A DNA stretch of 64,000 nt from Bog-756 sp963727955 (GTDB lineage Bacteria; Actinomycetota; Acidimicrobiia; Acidimicrobiales; RAAP-2), in the NCBI GenBank assembly GCA_963727955.1, contig CAVSII010000004.1, positions 248,001 to 312,000 of the forward strand. The letters run 5' to 3'. The notes beneath the pieces are model-generated. The model ran no database searches, was not told where the DNA came from, and was given only the letters and a program-made list of their open reading frames with translations. Both the position numbers and the translations under genes were made by a program. How positions within the stretch are numbered: position 1 is the first letter of the stretch; each line of letters begins with the position of its first letter. This document shows positions 1-8,089 of this stretch, one piece after another.

Positions 1-61
1 TCAGGAACCTCTCGGGCGCCTCCTGGTCATCCGGGTTACCCCTGCGTCTAATCTGCTGGCT

Positions 62-970
62 ATGGCGAAGCCTGCGTGGTTCAATCTGGCGACTCTGGCG
101 GCGTTGACGATGGCCGGGTCCCTTGTCCTCGGTTCCTGTGGAAGGAGCGATCCAACAGGACCGTCAACATCGGAAGCAGCAGGAAGTGCCGTGCCTCAGA
201 CCGCAGCCAACCTTCCCAAGGACTTGCACCTCTTCACCAAGAGCGGCGTGTGGGTCGTTCCCCAGAGCGGAACCTACATGGTCGGTACCGTGGGCGGCGG
301 CGGCGGCGGCGGCGGCGCGGGCTCTGCGTGTGACGTTGGCGGCATCCCGAACCAAGTGGGAGGAGCCGGCGGTGCCAGCGGTGCCGTGACGCTGAACGAT
401 GTCATCGCACGTCGGGGCCAACGATTCTTGATCGCGGTCGGCAGAGGAGGGTCGGGGGGGTCCGGTGGCGCCGCCGATTGTGGCTCAGGATCCCGAGGTG
501 GTCCCGGAGGTATATCAAGCTTCGAAGGGATCGCTTCCGCCGACGGTGGCTCGGGAGGGGCTGGTTCGCCGGGAAACAGCGGCGCCACAGTCCTCAACCC
601 CGTCGGGGCGGGAGCGTCCAGCGACGGCAGCATCCGGGCCCCCGGGTCGGGCGGTGGGGCCAGCGTGACCGGTGGTGGTCGATCCGGATCCTCCTACCTA
701 TACGCCTGGCCGGGAGGAGGAGGCGGCGGAGCGTCGGCGAGCGCCCGAGGCGGAAGCGGGGGAGGAGCGGCAGGCGTGAGCGGAACCGATTCGTCTGGAG
801 GAGACGTCGGGAACATGTCCAGCCCGAACGGCGGGGACGGTTCGATCAGCCATATCTACACGAGTGGGGCCGGGGGTGGGGGTGGAGGTGGAGGTGCCCC
901 GACCGGCAAAGGAGGCAACGGTGGATCCGGCCAGACAGGCCTTGTACTCATCACGGGACCATTGCAGTGA
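62..970 (+). CDS. Glycine-rich secreted lipoprotein
   Basis: This 302-aa protein starts with a basic residue, a hydrophobic stretch and a lipobox-like LVLGSC with Cys26, so it is probably exported and lipid-anchored. After a Ser/Thr/Pro linker comes FTKSGVWVVPQSGTY followed directly by long Gly runs. That layout (F-x-SG-x-W-x-VP, then a glycine block) is the one seen in the glycine-rich domain of phage tail fibres and bacterial surface adhesins. Most of residues 78-300 are Gly, Ser and Ala. No enzyme motif is visible. The role is probably structural or adhesive at the cell surface; that is inferred from composition. The first 61 bases of the window hold no recognisable gene. Confidence 0.75.
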   Translation: MAKPAWFNLATLAALTMAGSLVLGSCGRSDPTGPSTSEAAGSAVPQTAANLPKDLHLFTKSGVWVVPQSGTYMVGTVGGGGGGGGAGSACDVGGIPNQVGGAGGASGAVTLNDVIARRGQRFLIAVGRGGSGGSGGAADCGSGSRGGPGGISSFEGIASADGGSGGAGSPGNSGATVLNPVGAGASSDGSIRAPGSGGGASVTGGGRSGSSYLYAWPGGGGGGASASARGGSGGGAAGVSGTDSSGGDVGNMSSPNGGDGSISHIYTSGAGGGGGGGGAPTGKGGNGGSGQTGLVLITGPLQ

Positions 971-1138
971 TATGTATGCCTTTGCTCCATCGAGAGAGAT
1001 CCAGTTCGGACTGTGATGCCCGGCCACCGCGTCATGCTCGATTCGCGAAGTGATTCACCGGTCGGGCCATTTTTGACCCAGATTCAGCCCGTTTAACCCT
1101 GTGACATGAACTGGCAAGCAGGCGACGGGAGTCTTCGC

Positions 1139-1144
1139 TACAGT
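1139..1144 (+). promoter_or_regulatory. -10-like box, leaderless start
   Basis: The hexamer TACAGT lies 8 bases before the ATG at 1153. No Shine-Dalgarno is visible, which suits a leaderless transcript and supports that ATG over the TTG two codons upstream. Confidence 0.4.
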
Positions 1145-1152
1145 CATTGCTC

Positions 1153-1482
1153 ATGAAATGGATCTGGGTAATTGTTCTAGCCATCATCGGTATTCTTGCC
1201 GCGATCGTGGCCATCGAGTACTTCGTGGTCCCGATACATTCGCTCCCCAGTTACATTCCCGGTTACCATCACCACAAGCGCGGCCACTATCACAAGCGAG
1301 GAGCCATTGCCGCGTTGATTGCCGTTATCGCCTTGGGCGCCGCCGGATACCTCGCATATCGGTTCGCCCGGCCTAAGCCATCCGAACCTTTTGCCTCGTC
1401 AAACGACGCTCCGCTGGCCGAGGGCTCGTCAGCCGACCAACTCCTTTCGGAGCCCCCACCTTCGGGCTCGGCACCCGACTGA
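1153..1482 (+). CDS. Small His-rich two-TM membrane protein
   Basis: This 109-aa protein has an N-terminal membrane helix (about residues 2-22), a short loop containing YHHHKRGHYHKRG, a second helix (about 51-69) and a polar Ser/Pro-rich tail of about 40 residues. The loop has five His within thirteen residues, mixed with Lys and Arg, so metal or polyanion binding is possible but not shown. I do not recognise a family. It stands alone with its own apparent promoter and no close neighbour on the same strand. Confidence 0.6.
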   Translation: MKWIWVIVLAIIGILAAIVAIEYFVVPIHSLPSYIPGYHHHKRGHYHKRGAIAALIAVIALGAAGYLAYRFARPKPSEPFASSNDAPLAEGSSADQLLSEPPPSGSAPD

Positions 1483-1850
1483 GGGAACAACGCGGTCCAA
1501 ATGAGGCCTCCGCATCCCAGTCGTGGAGACCCGATGTCGTGCATGCCCACACAGATGAGTGGTATTCCTGAACTGCCGAATGTCAGCCGGCGGAGATAAC
1601 CCCGACGGCCCGAACTTCAATCGGCCAAATGATGCAGTCGTCGGAAGCTTGCAGACCTTTGGTTGATCTTGCGGACGTTCGGTTGAGAACGGTTGTGGTC
1701 GGTGAAGTCCCGCCTACTTGTCGATCGGTGGGGAGTCGCCATTTCCTGGGGTGTCGCAGCCATCTTGTCCTCAAATCGGCCTGCGCCACGACCGAACTAC
1801 CTTCCGCTTACTCTCATTAGAGCTCTTATAAATCCCAACGGACTACCATC
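1483..1850. other. Intergenic, no gene seen
   Basis: This 368-base gap holds only short ORFs with no recognisable protein signal. No hairpin or repeat was noticed. It presumably carries the promoter of the membrane protein that starts at 1851. Confidence 0.5.
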
Positions 1851-3431
1851 TTGGCCGTGACCGCGACATGGTCGAGAGACTCCAAGAGTGCGGTCGTAAT
1901 ACTTGCCGTGGTTAGCGCAGGAGTCGCGGCTTTGTTATTGGTGGTCTTTGTCGGCCCGCTCCGTGCTGAGCTTCGCCTCCCCGTCTTTCCCCAGGATGAG
2001 GGATTATTGCTTGTCTATCCCTCTCTTATCCTTCAGGGGGCGGTACCCAACCATTCATTTGAATCGGTCTATGGAGCTGTCAATCTTTGGGTCATCGCAG
2101 CTGCCTTCAAGTTTTTTGGCTATTCCGTGGCGGTCGAACGCGGCGTCGGGATCGCCTATCGGTTCGTAATATTTGGCTCTTTGACCTTTCTGGCGTGGCG
2201 CTACCGAGGTCCATTCGCAGCCTTGGTCGCCGGTCTCACGTGCGCTGTGTTGATGGTTGGAACTTTGGGCCTCGCTGCCTACTCGTGGTTCTGCGCTCTT
2301 GCATTTGTTGGAGTGGCATTTGCGTGCGTGGACCTGGGGCTGAGCTCAAAATTTCGGCGGTCACTGGTGATTCTTGGTGGCGTCGGATTCGGATTGGCCG
2401 TGGGAGCACGATTGGACATGGTGCCGGCCGTGTTGCTGGCTTTGCTTGTGCTTGTCCTTCGTCGCCGACCCTGCCTCCCTTGGATCTCATTGGGATTCGC
2501 TTTCGGCTGCATCCCTCTGCTCGTCAATGCAATACAGGCCGGCCCCTATGCCGTGGTGCGGGACCAGATCTTCCAACCCATCTTCGTGTCAGGCCCATCC
2601 CGACGCCTGCCCCTTTCAACATCTACAAAGCAAGAACTCATCCTCCTCTTCCTTTGTGTCGCTGTGGCCCTGGCCAGCATTGCTTTCGGCATCGTGCTGA
2701 CACGACGCAACGGAGAAGATTGGAACCCCATACTCCTTCTCAGTCTCGGTGTATTTGAACTCGGCATTCTGCCGCAGGCGTTTCAGCGAAGCGATACCGC
2801 CCATCTGGCCTATGTCGGTTGCTTCATTTTGCCCGCCGCGGTGATGCTTCCAGCCCTACGCCTACCCCTAAGACCCAGGGCAATGGGCTTCAATGTTCTG
2901 CCCGTCATCGTCGCCGGCCTCTATCTCGTGTTGGCGGATCCGTTCTTCGGCAATCTTTATCGTGCCGAATTCGGGTTCGGTAGTGGCGGGTCGGCTGTGC
3001 CCATGGTCAGGAATGACGGAAGGTCGGTACCGATCGCCTCGGTCACCGATGTTCTGTCCCTCGATTCGCTTCTGAAGGAGATCGACGCTCGCTCCACCCC
3101 AGGTGAGCGGGTGTTCGTGGGACCGTTGAACTTGCGCACGGCGAACTACAACGACACATTCATCTACTACCTTCTACCCCACTTAATACCCGGCAGTTAC
3201 TATTTGGAAATGAACCCTGGGGTGGCAAATGGGCAGAGCTCCCAGCTTGCAGATGACCTGCAAAGAGATCAATTCCTGATCTTGACCGACCGGTACGACG
3301 CCATGTTCGATCCTGATCCATCTACACGCAACGGACCTGAGCAGCCCAACGAAGTTGTGGCCCGCCAATTTCGCCTGGTCGATTCTCAGGGGCCCTGGGA
3401 ACTGTTTGAGCGAACCGGGTCGCGGCCCTAA
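1851..3431 (+). CDS. GT-C-like polytopic membrane protein
   Basis: This 526-aa protein has a first membrane helix near residues 10-30, then a loop with FPQDEGLLLVYPSLILQG, then about ten more hydrophobic helices and a soluble tail from about residue 400. An acidic pair in the first external loop followed by an aromatic/Pro region is typical of GT-C glycosyltransferases (ArnT/PMT, GT39-like), which use lipid-linked sugar donors. The family is therefore suggested by topology, not by a specific signature. The start is TTG at 1851; a GTG two codons on is an alternative. It converges with the YfhO-type gene across 112 bases. Confidence 0.6.
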   Translation: MAVTATWSRDSKSAVVILAVVSAGVAALLLVVFVGPLRAELRLPVFPQDEGLLLVYPSLILQGAVPNHSFESVYGAVNLWVIAAAFKFFGYSVAVERGVGIAYRFVIFGSLTFLAWRYRGPFAALVAGLTCAVLMVGTLGLAAYSWFCALAFVGVAFACVDLGLSSKFRRSLVILGGVGFGLAVGARLDMVPAVLLALLVLVLRRRPCLPWISLGFAFGCIPLLVNAIQAGPYAVVRDQIFQPIFVSGPSRRLPLSTSTKQELILLFLCVAVALASIAFGIVLTRRNGEDWNPILLLSLGVFELGILPQAFQRSDTAHLAYVGCFILPAAVMLPALRLPLRPRAMGFNVLPVIVAGLYLVLADPFFGNLYRAEFGFGSGGSAVPMVRNDGRSVPIASVTDVLSLDSLLKEIDARSTPGERVFVGPLNLRTANYNDTFIYYLLPHLIPGSYYLEMNPGVANGQSSQLADDLQRDQFLILTDRYDAMFDPDPSTRNGPEQPNEVVARQFRLVDSQGPWELFERTGSRP

Positions 3432-3543
3432 CCGTTGTTCGCTAGTCGTCCGATTCTGCTCGATCGAGAAGCATGTTTTTTAGGCAATGGCGCGTGTTCG
3501 GCCTGGGACCGTTGACCCCATACAAAGACTTCGGACCCAGGCA

Positions 3544-5910
3544 TCAACCAGCAGAGCGCCTGCTGACTCTCGGCCGTCTGGGCCGCCACACGACCAAGCT
3601 AGCCACCAGCAGAGCGACGACGGTGCAGGCCGCAATGACAAGTCCTTCCGAGAATCGGGTGGGCCAGTAGCGCAGCTCGATCACGTGATTCCCGGCAGGA
3701 ATGTGCGCCTGCAGCATCATCGACAAGTATGTTGCCAGGGGCAACGTTCTGCCGTCGATAGTGGCCTGCCATCCTGGAAATGAAGCGACCCGTAGGCGGA
3801 GAACCTGTGGCGACGAGGAGTGGGTGACGATGCGCACCTGGGAGGGAGAGGGCCATTTCATATGCACGGGCGTGCCCCGTGCGTCGATCGGAGGCCATGC
3901 TCTTGACGCCGACGATGGGACGAGAGTGGCGGTTGCAACCCCGGGTATGCGGTAGAGGTCTTCGCTACCGAGGTGGGCTACGAAGATGCCTCCCGAGGGA
4001 CCCGCCACGCCGGCACGGACGAGCACGTAGGTGACGCCGTAGCGGCGGGCGACAGTCGCGCTTGGGATTCCCGGGATGAAGTCATAGACCCCAGGGACCC
4101 CTGAAGCTGTCCCATTGAAGCTACCCCAGACCTTGAAAAAGGACAGGGGCGCAATTGGGTCGTACTCGGCGAATTCGTGAATCCCGAACGCCATATTGGT
4201 GTCAGGTGCGAACCCCAGGCCCAGTCCACCGAAGTCCTTTTGATTGACACCCAGCCCGACCAGCGAGGACCCGACGTATCGCTGAAGCGCGATGACTGCC
4301 GCCGTCGGTTTGTACGGTGTGGAGCTTGACGAAGGAACAGGTCCGTCGTCGACGATCAGGAACACTGTCTGGCAGATGAGGAGCGAGCCGACGACCCCTA
4401 ACCTGACCCACCTCAGTCCGTTCTGTCGCCACTCCTTGACCTTTGACCGTCTGTCGACGATGGCGAGCACCGCGAACACCGCTAGACCCACGGCGGTCGA
4501 TACCACCGGCCACACGAAGCTATGGTTCCGGATGCGTGTCTCATACGGCAGGAGGTGGCCGCGGGCGAAGAGCCAGATCAGCGCGAGGGCCACGGCCAGT
4601 GCCCCGAAGGCACCGAGTGCCCACCGTGTCGCCCTCCGTCTCTCTGAAGACTGGAGCACCGTGTCCAGCCCGACGGCTCCAAGCATGGCCAGACAGAAGG
4701 CGAGGGGAATCAGTGCTCGAGACCACCAGGAGTGCCCGATCAGAGGCAGCTGGTTGAGGACGACGTCGACGGGCTGGAGGACACTGGCACCCGCAGCCAC
4801 CACCGTCGCCGCGGCGAGTGCTATCACCTCGGGGCGTCGCCACCGGACACCGACGGCAACGACAGCCAGCGCAACGGCGATGGCCCCCACGTAGACCCAC
4901 TGCTCCACATAGAACCCCTGTCCGTTGATGAAGCTTCCTGCCAGCGGCTGACCCCAGAAGCTCTGGAAGACTGTGCCGAGCACCTGGGAGACCGGATTGG
5001 CGCTGGCGTAAGCGGATGCGTTGCGCACCGAAGCGCTGGCCAGTTGGAGGCCGGGTAGAGCCAGGGGCGCAGCGAGACCTCCAGCGGCCACGCAGCCGAT
5101 GAGCAGATCGACGATCGGAGTGCGGATCGGGCCTCCACCCCCTGGGCCGCCGCCCCGGGCGGGGGCGATTCGCATGACCAGAGTCACTGCCGCGAAGACA
5201 CCTAGGGCGAGAAATACGACAACTTCGATCTGCGGGTTGCCAGCCAAGATGGAGAAGGCGAGACTGACAGCCAGCAGTGTGACGGAGGCGAGTCTGTGGC
5301 GGCCACGTAGAATGAGAACGACAGCGGCGAACTGCCATCCCGCCCACGACATGACCGAGGTGTCGGGGAGTCCCAGGTAGCCGAAGAAGGGACCGCTCAG
5401 GACCCATGTCGTACCGGCGAAGGCGGAGGCTAATGGGTGCAGCCGCAGTACCCGCCCGAAGAAGTAGGCACCCGTGCCTCCGACGATCAGGGAGACGAGG
5501 ATCTGCACCCAGTAGATGACCTTGAGTGGGGTGAGGTAGCTGACGAGGGCGGGCAGGCTGAATGCCCCCGACCCCCAATTGAAGGCCAGGGGCATTCCAA
5601 GGGCTTCGAAGGGGTTCCACAAAGGCAGGTGCCCGTGGTGCACCTGAGTCCAAGCCAGGCTGATCCACGGTACGACCTCGTCGGTCTGGTCCCCAACTGC
5701 TGCGTTGTGAAGGAACACTCCCGGGCGTGCGGTCAAACCGTATTTCGAGAGAAAATCATAGGCCCCGAAATAGGATCCGTGAATGCGCGCCGGCACCAGA
5801 GCGAGGCATGCGGCCACGACGACCCAGAGGACGCCGAGGACATCGAACCAGCGCGAGACCCGCTGAGGCGCCGTGGCGTCAACCGGCGTCGCCGTCGGCT
5901 CCTTATCCAC
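3544..5910 (-). CDS. YfhO-family membrane protein
   Basis: This 788-aa polytopic protein has the hallmark first external loop of the YfhO family (DQTDEVVPW ... HHGHLPLWNPFEALGMP), about twelve membrane helices and a C-terminal globular part. YfhO proteins are GT-C-like and act in glycosylation of envelope polymers such as lipoteichoic acid. The GTG at 5910 is chosen because GGAGGG lies 7 bases upstream; the open frame continues back to 6138 but that extension is low-quality sequence running into the IS3 end. A broken paralogue in the opposite orientation lies at 8090-10491, on the far side of the IS3 element. Confidence 0.8.
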   Translation of the reverse strand: MDKEPTATPVDATAPQRVSRWFDVLGVLWVVVAACLALVPARIHGSYFGAYDFLSKYGLTARPGVFLHNAAVGDQTDEVVPWISLAWTQVHHGHLPLWNPFEALGMPLAFNWGSGAFSLPALVSYLTPLKVIYWVQILVSLIVGGTGAYFFGRVLRLHPLASAFAGTTWVLSGPFFGYLGLPDTSVMSWAGWQFAAVVLILRGRHRLASVTLLAVSLAFSILAGNPQIEVVVFLALGVFAAVTLVMRIAPARGGGPGGGGPIRTPIVDLLIGCVAAGGLAAPLALPGLQLASASVRNASAYASANPVSQVLGTVFQSFWGQPLAGSFINGQGFYVEQWVYVGAIAVALAVVAVGVRWRRPEVIALAAATVVAAGASVLQPVDVVLNQLPLIGHSWWSRALIPLAFCLAMLGAVGLDTVLQSSERRRATRWALGAFGALAVALALIWLFARGHLLPYETRIRNHSFVWPVVSTAVGLAVFAVLAIVDRRSKVKEWRQNGLRWVRLGVVGSLLICQTVFLIVDDGPVPSSSSTPYKPTAAVIALQRYVGSSLVGLGVNQKDFGGLGLGFAPDTNMAFGIHEFAEYDPIAPLSFFKVWGSFNGTASGVPGVYDFIPGIPSATVARRYGVTYVLVRAGVAGPSGGIFVAHLGSEDLYRIPGVATATLVPSSASRAWPPIDARGTPVHMKWPSPSQVRIVTHSSSPQVLRLRVASFPGWQATIDGRTLPLATYLSMMLQAHIPAGNHVIELRYWPTRFSEGLVIAACTVVALLVASLVVWRPRRPRVSRRSAG

Positions 5911-6112
5911 CCTCAGTCCCTCCGATGACCACCTGACCCCCCGCTCAGTGTAGCGAAACAGTACTGGTCGGCCTCGAAACTGGCAATCCGCACAGGCAGT
6001 TCGAAGTAGCCCACAAGAAAGGGTTCCGAGATGGATAGGCTTTCGCCGACGGCTCCCGTAGCTCGTCCTTATGGAGTGGTCCTGACTCACTGGAGATAGG
6101 CACTGATCAATG

Positions 6113-6124
6113 TGACCGGACCCC
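6113..6124 (+). repeat. IS3 left terminal inverted repeat
   Basis: TGACCGGACCCC matches the right end inverted, TGACCGGGTCCC, with two mismatches or a one-base shift. The AATG target duplication precedes it. Confidence 0.88.
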
Positions 6125-6141
6125 GATAGCTGGTCCACTCG

Positions 6142-7001
6142 CTATGCGAGTTGGTGTGCTTGTTGGTGAAGCCAGACCTCGATGAACTCGACCGGGGTGA
6201 GCCAGCCGTGTGCACTGTGGGGCCTGTTGATGTTGTAGTCGATCCGCCAGTCCTCCGTGAGGACCTGAGCCTCGAGCAGGCTGTCGAAGAGCTGGCCGTT
6301 GAGGTGCTCGTCCCGCATCCGTCCGTTGAAGCTCTCGATCCAGCCGTTCTGCCATGGCGATCCGGGATCGATGAAGACGGTGTCGGTGCCGTTGAACCGG
6401 CACCGGTCGGCCACCGCGTGGGCGCTGAACTCGGGCCCGTGATCGAAGCGGACATAGGCCGGGGCTCCTCGGTCTCCGACCAGCCGTTCGAGGCAGCGGA
6501 CCACGCCGTCGGCGTCGATGGAGCGTTCGACATCGGTGGCCAGGGCCTCTCGGGTGAACTCGTCGATGACGTTCAGGATCTTGAGCATTCTCCCGTCTCT
6601 GGTCTGATCGAACTGGAAGTCCATGGCCCAGACCACGTTGGGCCAGATGGGGCACATGGCCCCGACCGGCCGGCCGATGCCCCGCAGGGGCTTCTTGCGC
6701 TTCCGATAGGGCACACGCAGGCCTTCTGCGATCCAGAGCCGGTGGATCCGCTTGTGGTTGGCCCGCCACCCGGCCTGTTTGGCGGCCACCGCCGCCCGCC
6801 GCCATCCCCAGCGGGGACGGCGCCTCGAGAAGTCCCGGAGGAAGGCCCGGAGCGCCAGCTCGTCGTCGGTGGGGACGGGGGGATGAGCCGCTGGGTGGAG
6901 CGGGGCTGGCCGACCACCCGGCAGGCTCGCCGTTCTGTCACCCCGAACTGCTCGCGGAGGGCCACGACGGGCCGCCGGCGGCAGTCCGGGGTCAGAAGTT
7001 T
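6142..7001 (-). CDS. IS3 transposase OrfB (DDE integrase)
   Basis: OrfB is the catalytic subunit and is made as an OrfAB fusion by -1 frameshifting at 6998-7004. The integrase core is clear: first Asp in WAMDFQFDQ, second in RFDHGPEFS, and Glu in WQNGWIESFNG, with the usual K/R-rich stretch following. The N-terminal HTH part reads from about 7001 to 6885 in one frame and the rest in another; the break is at a run of six G (6877-6882), where one extra base restores an expected VPTDDELALRAF-type sequence. The copy is therefore either inactivated or mis-sequenced at that homopolymer. Confidence 0.9.
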
Positions 7002-7270
7002 CCCCGGTTCAACTCCTTCAGCATGTCGATGTCCAGGGCCTGGTCAGCCACGATCCGCTTCAGGCGCTGGTTCTCCTTCTCCAGTTCCTTCAGCTTCTTG
7101 GCGTCGTCGGCCTTCATGCCCCCGTACGGGTTCCGCCACCGGTGCCAGGTCGACTCGGTGATCTCCAGATGTCGGGAGACCTCCTCGACGGACTGGCCCT
7201 CGCCGAGAAGGTTTTCGCCCTCGGCCAGCTTGCGGATGATCTGCTCCGGTGTGTGCTTCCGGTTCTTCAT
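6992..7270 (-). CDS. IS3 OrfA, HTH transposase subunit
   Basis: This 92-aa protein begins MKNRKHTPEQIIRKLAEGE, a very common IS3 OrfA opening. A helix-turn-helix (about residues 25-48) binds the terminal repeats and is followed by a leucine-zipper coiled coil (about 58-85) for dimerisation. The ATG at 7270 is preferred over upstream in-frame codons because family members begin there. It ends ELNRGNF just after the slippery heptamer. Confidence 0.92.
   Translation of the reverse strand: MKNRKHTPEQIIRKLAEGENLLGEGQSVEEVSRHLEITESTWHRWRNPYGGMKADDAKKLKELEKENQRLKRIVADQALDIDMLKELNRGNF
6998..7004 (-). promoter_or_regulatory. -1 frameshift slippery heptamer GGGAAAC
   Basis: On the minus strand the bases G GGA AAC sit in the OrfA frame five codon positions before the OrfA stop is completed, matching the X XXY YYZ rule. 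Slipping back one base continues into the OrfB frame (GKLLTPDC...). This is the expected way to make the OrfAB transposase. Confidence 0.85.
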
Positions 7271-7338
7271 GGCTGTGCTGTCCTCCTTCCCCAAAATAAT
7301 GGGGGTCTGGACTCGCACAACGGGCGGATCAGTTCATG

Positions 7339-7350
7339 GGGACCCGGTCA
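7339..7350 (-). repeat. IS3 right terminal inverted repeat
   Basis: Read inward from 7350 the sequence is TGACCGGGTCCC, the partner of the left end. AATG follows at 7351-7354. Confidence 0.88.
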
Positions 7351-7453
7351 AATGGTCAGGCCGCGATATTCGACCTCTGATTGTCTTCGGTTGATCCAAA
7401 CCTCGGCGTCGGTGCTTGCGTGGCGGCGTCTTAGTTCTGGTTGTGGGAGAGGT

Positions 7454-7476
7454 GATAAACGGCATGGAAATGTCCG
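7454..7476 (+). repeat. Imperfect direct repeat, copy 1
   Basis: A 23-base unit starting GATAAACG and ending TGTCCG recurs 86 bases downstream at 7540-7562 (GATAAACG ... CGTCCG), sharing both ends and a purine-rich middle. Function unknown. Confidence 0.4.
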
Positions 7477-7539
7477 CCCACTCGTGGGTACCACCGTCCA
7501 AAAGGCCCCCGGCATTCCATTTGAGTCCCAGAGGGAAGG

Positions 7540-7562
7540 GATAAACGTTGTGAAAACGTCCG
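7540..7562 (+). repeat. Imperfect direct repeat, copy 2
   Basis: Second copy of the 23-base unit at 7454-7476. Confidence 0.4.
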
Positions 7563-8089
7563 TCTGAGCCCGTTCCCCCGGTTCGTACATCAATGGAAGG
7601 TATAGGGCCGTTCCAAAGGGCTGTCTCCGCTGTGGGCGGTGAAACATCACGCTTCACCACCTCGGACTAGCCAATCTTGGGCTCCGCCGACGAGCACCAG
7701 ATAGTCCGACGCTGGTACCATTCGCCGCCTGAACCAATTGACGTTGTGCCGGGCTGTCGATTCATTTGAGGCCTGGACGAGGGATTCCGTGGTAACCGAA
7801 GATGAACCGGCTGCGATCGTCGACAATCATGACGATCTGAGTAATCGAACGCGAAAGGGTGTTTCCACGATCCGGTTCAAGCGGTGTGATTATCTGGTGT
7901 GGCGTTCAACGTCGTTTGAGATCTCGTTGAGGCCTGTGCGCGATTCTTCCTGTGATTAATGACACGATTCAGAGACCAAATGCAGCAACGCATCAACGGC
8001 ATGCTCTCCCGATCCGAACTCCGCACCAGCAGGATGAGTTCGGCGTGAGCCGTGTGGACGAGAGCATTGGCTAAAACTGGCAACGATCG

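Larger units (their letters stand above)
6113..7350 (-). mobile_element. Complete IS3-family insertion sequence
   Basis: The element is 1238 bp. Its ends are TGACCGGACCCC (left) and, reading inward from the right, TGACCGGGTCCCC, so they form an imperfect terminal inverted repeat with TG...CA tips. The bases AATG occur immediately outside both ends (6109-6112 and 7351-7354), a 4-bp target duplication as expected for several IS3 subgroups. It carries orfA and orfB with a canonical -1 slippery site between them. The intact duplication points to a simple, fairly recent insertion. The target was intergenic DNA between two YfhO-type genes. Confidence 0.93.
7351..8089. other. Intergenic, no credible gene
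   Basis: This 739-base stretch has only short ORFs without protein-like composition. It contains one imperfect direct repeat (7454-7476 and 7540-7562). It may be upstream DNA of the broken YfhO-type gene or remains of decayed sequence. Confidence 0.45.

Noticed and set aside
62..970. Prophage tail-fibre gene
   Set aside because: The glycine domain resembles tail fibres, but there is a lipobox signal and no other phage gene near it.
6151..7161. 336-aa plus-strand open frame across the IS3
   Set aside because: Antisense of the IS3 transposase genes, which are fully supported by motifs and ends.
7334..7959. Small ORFs of 73-108 aa after the IS3
   Set aside because: Composition is not protein-like, starts lack ribosome sites or -10 boxes, and no motif is present.
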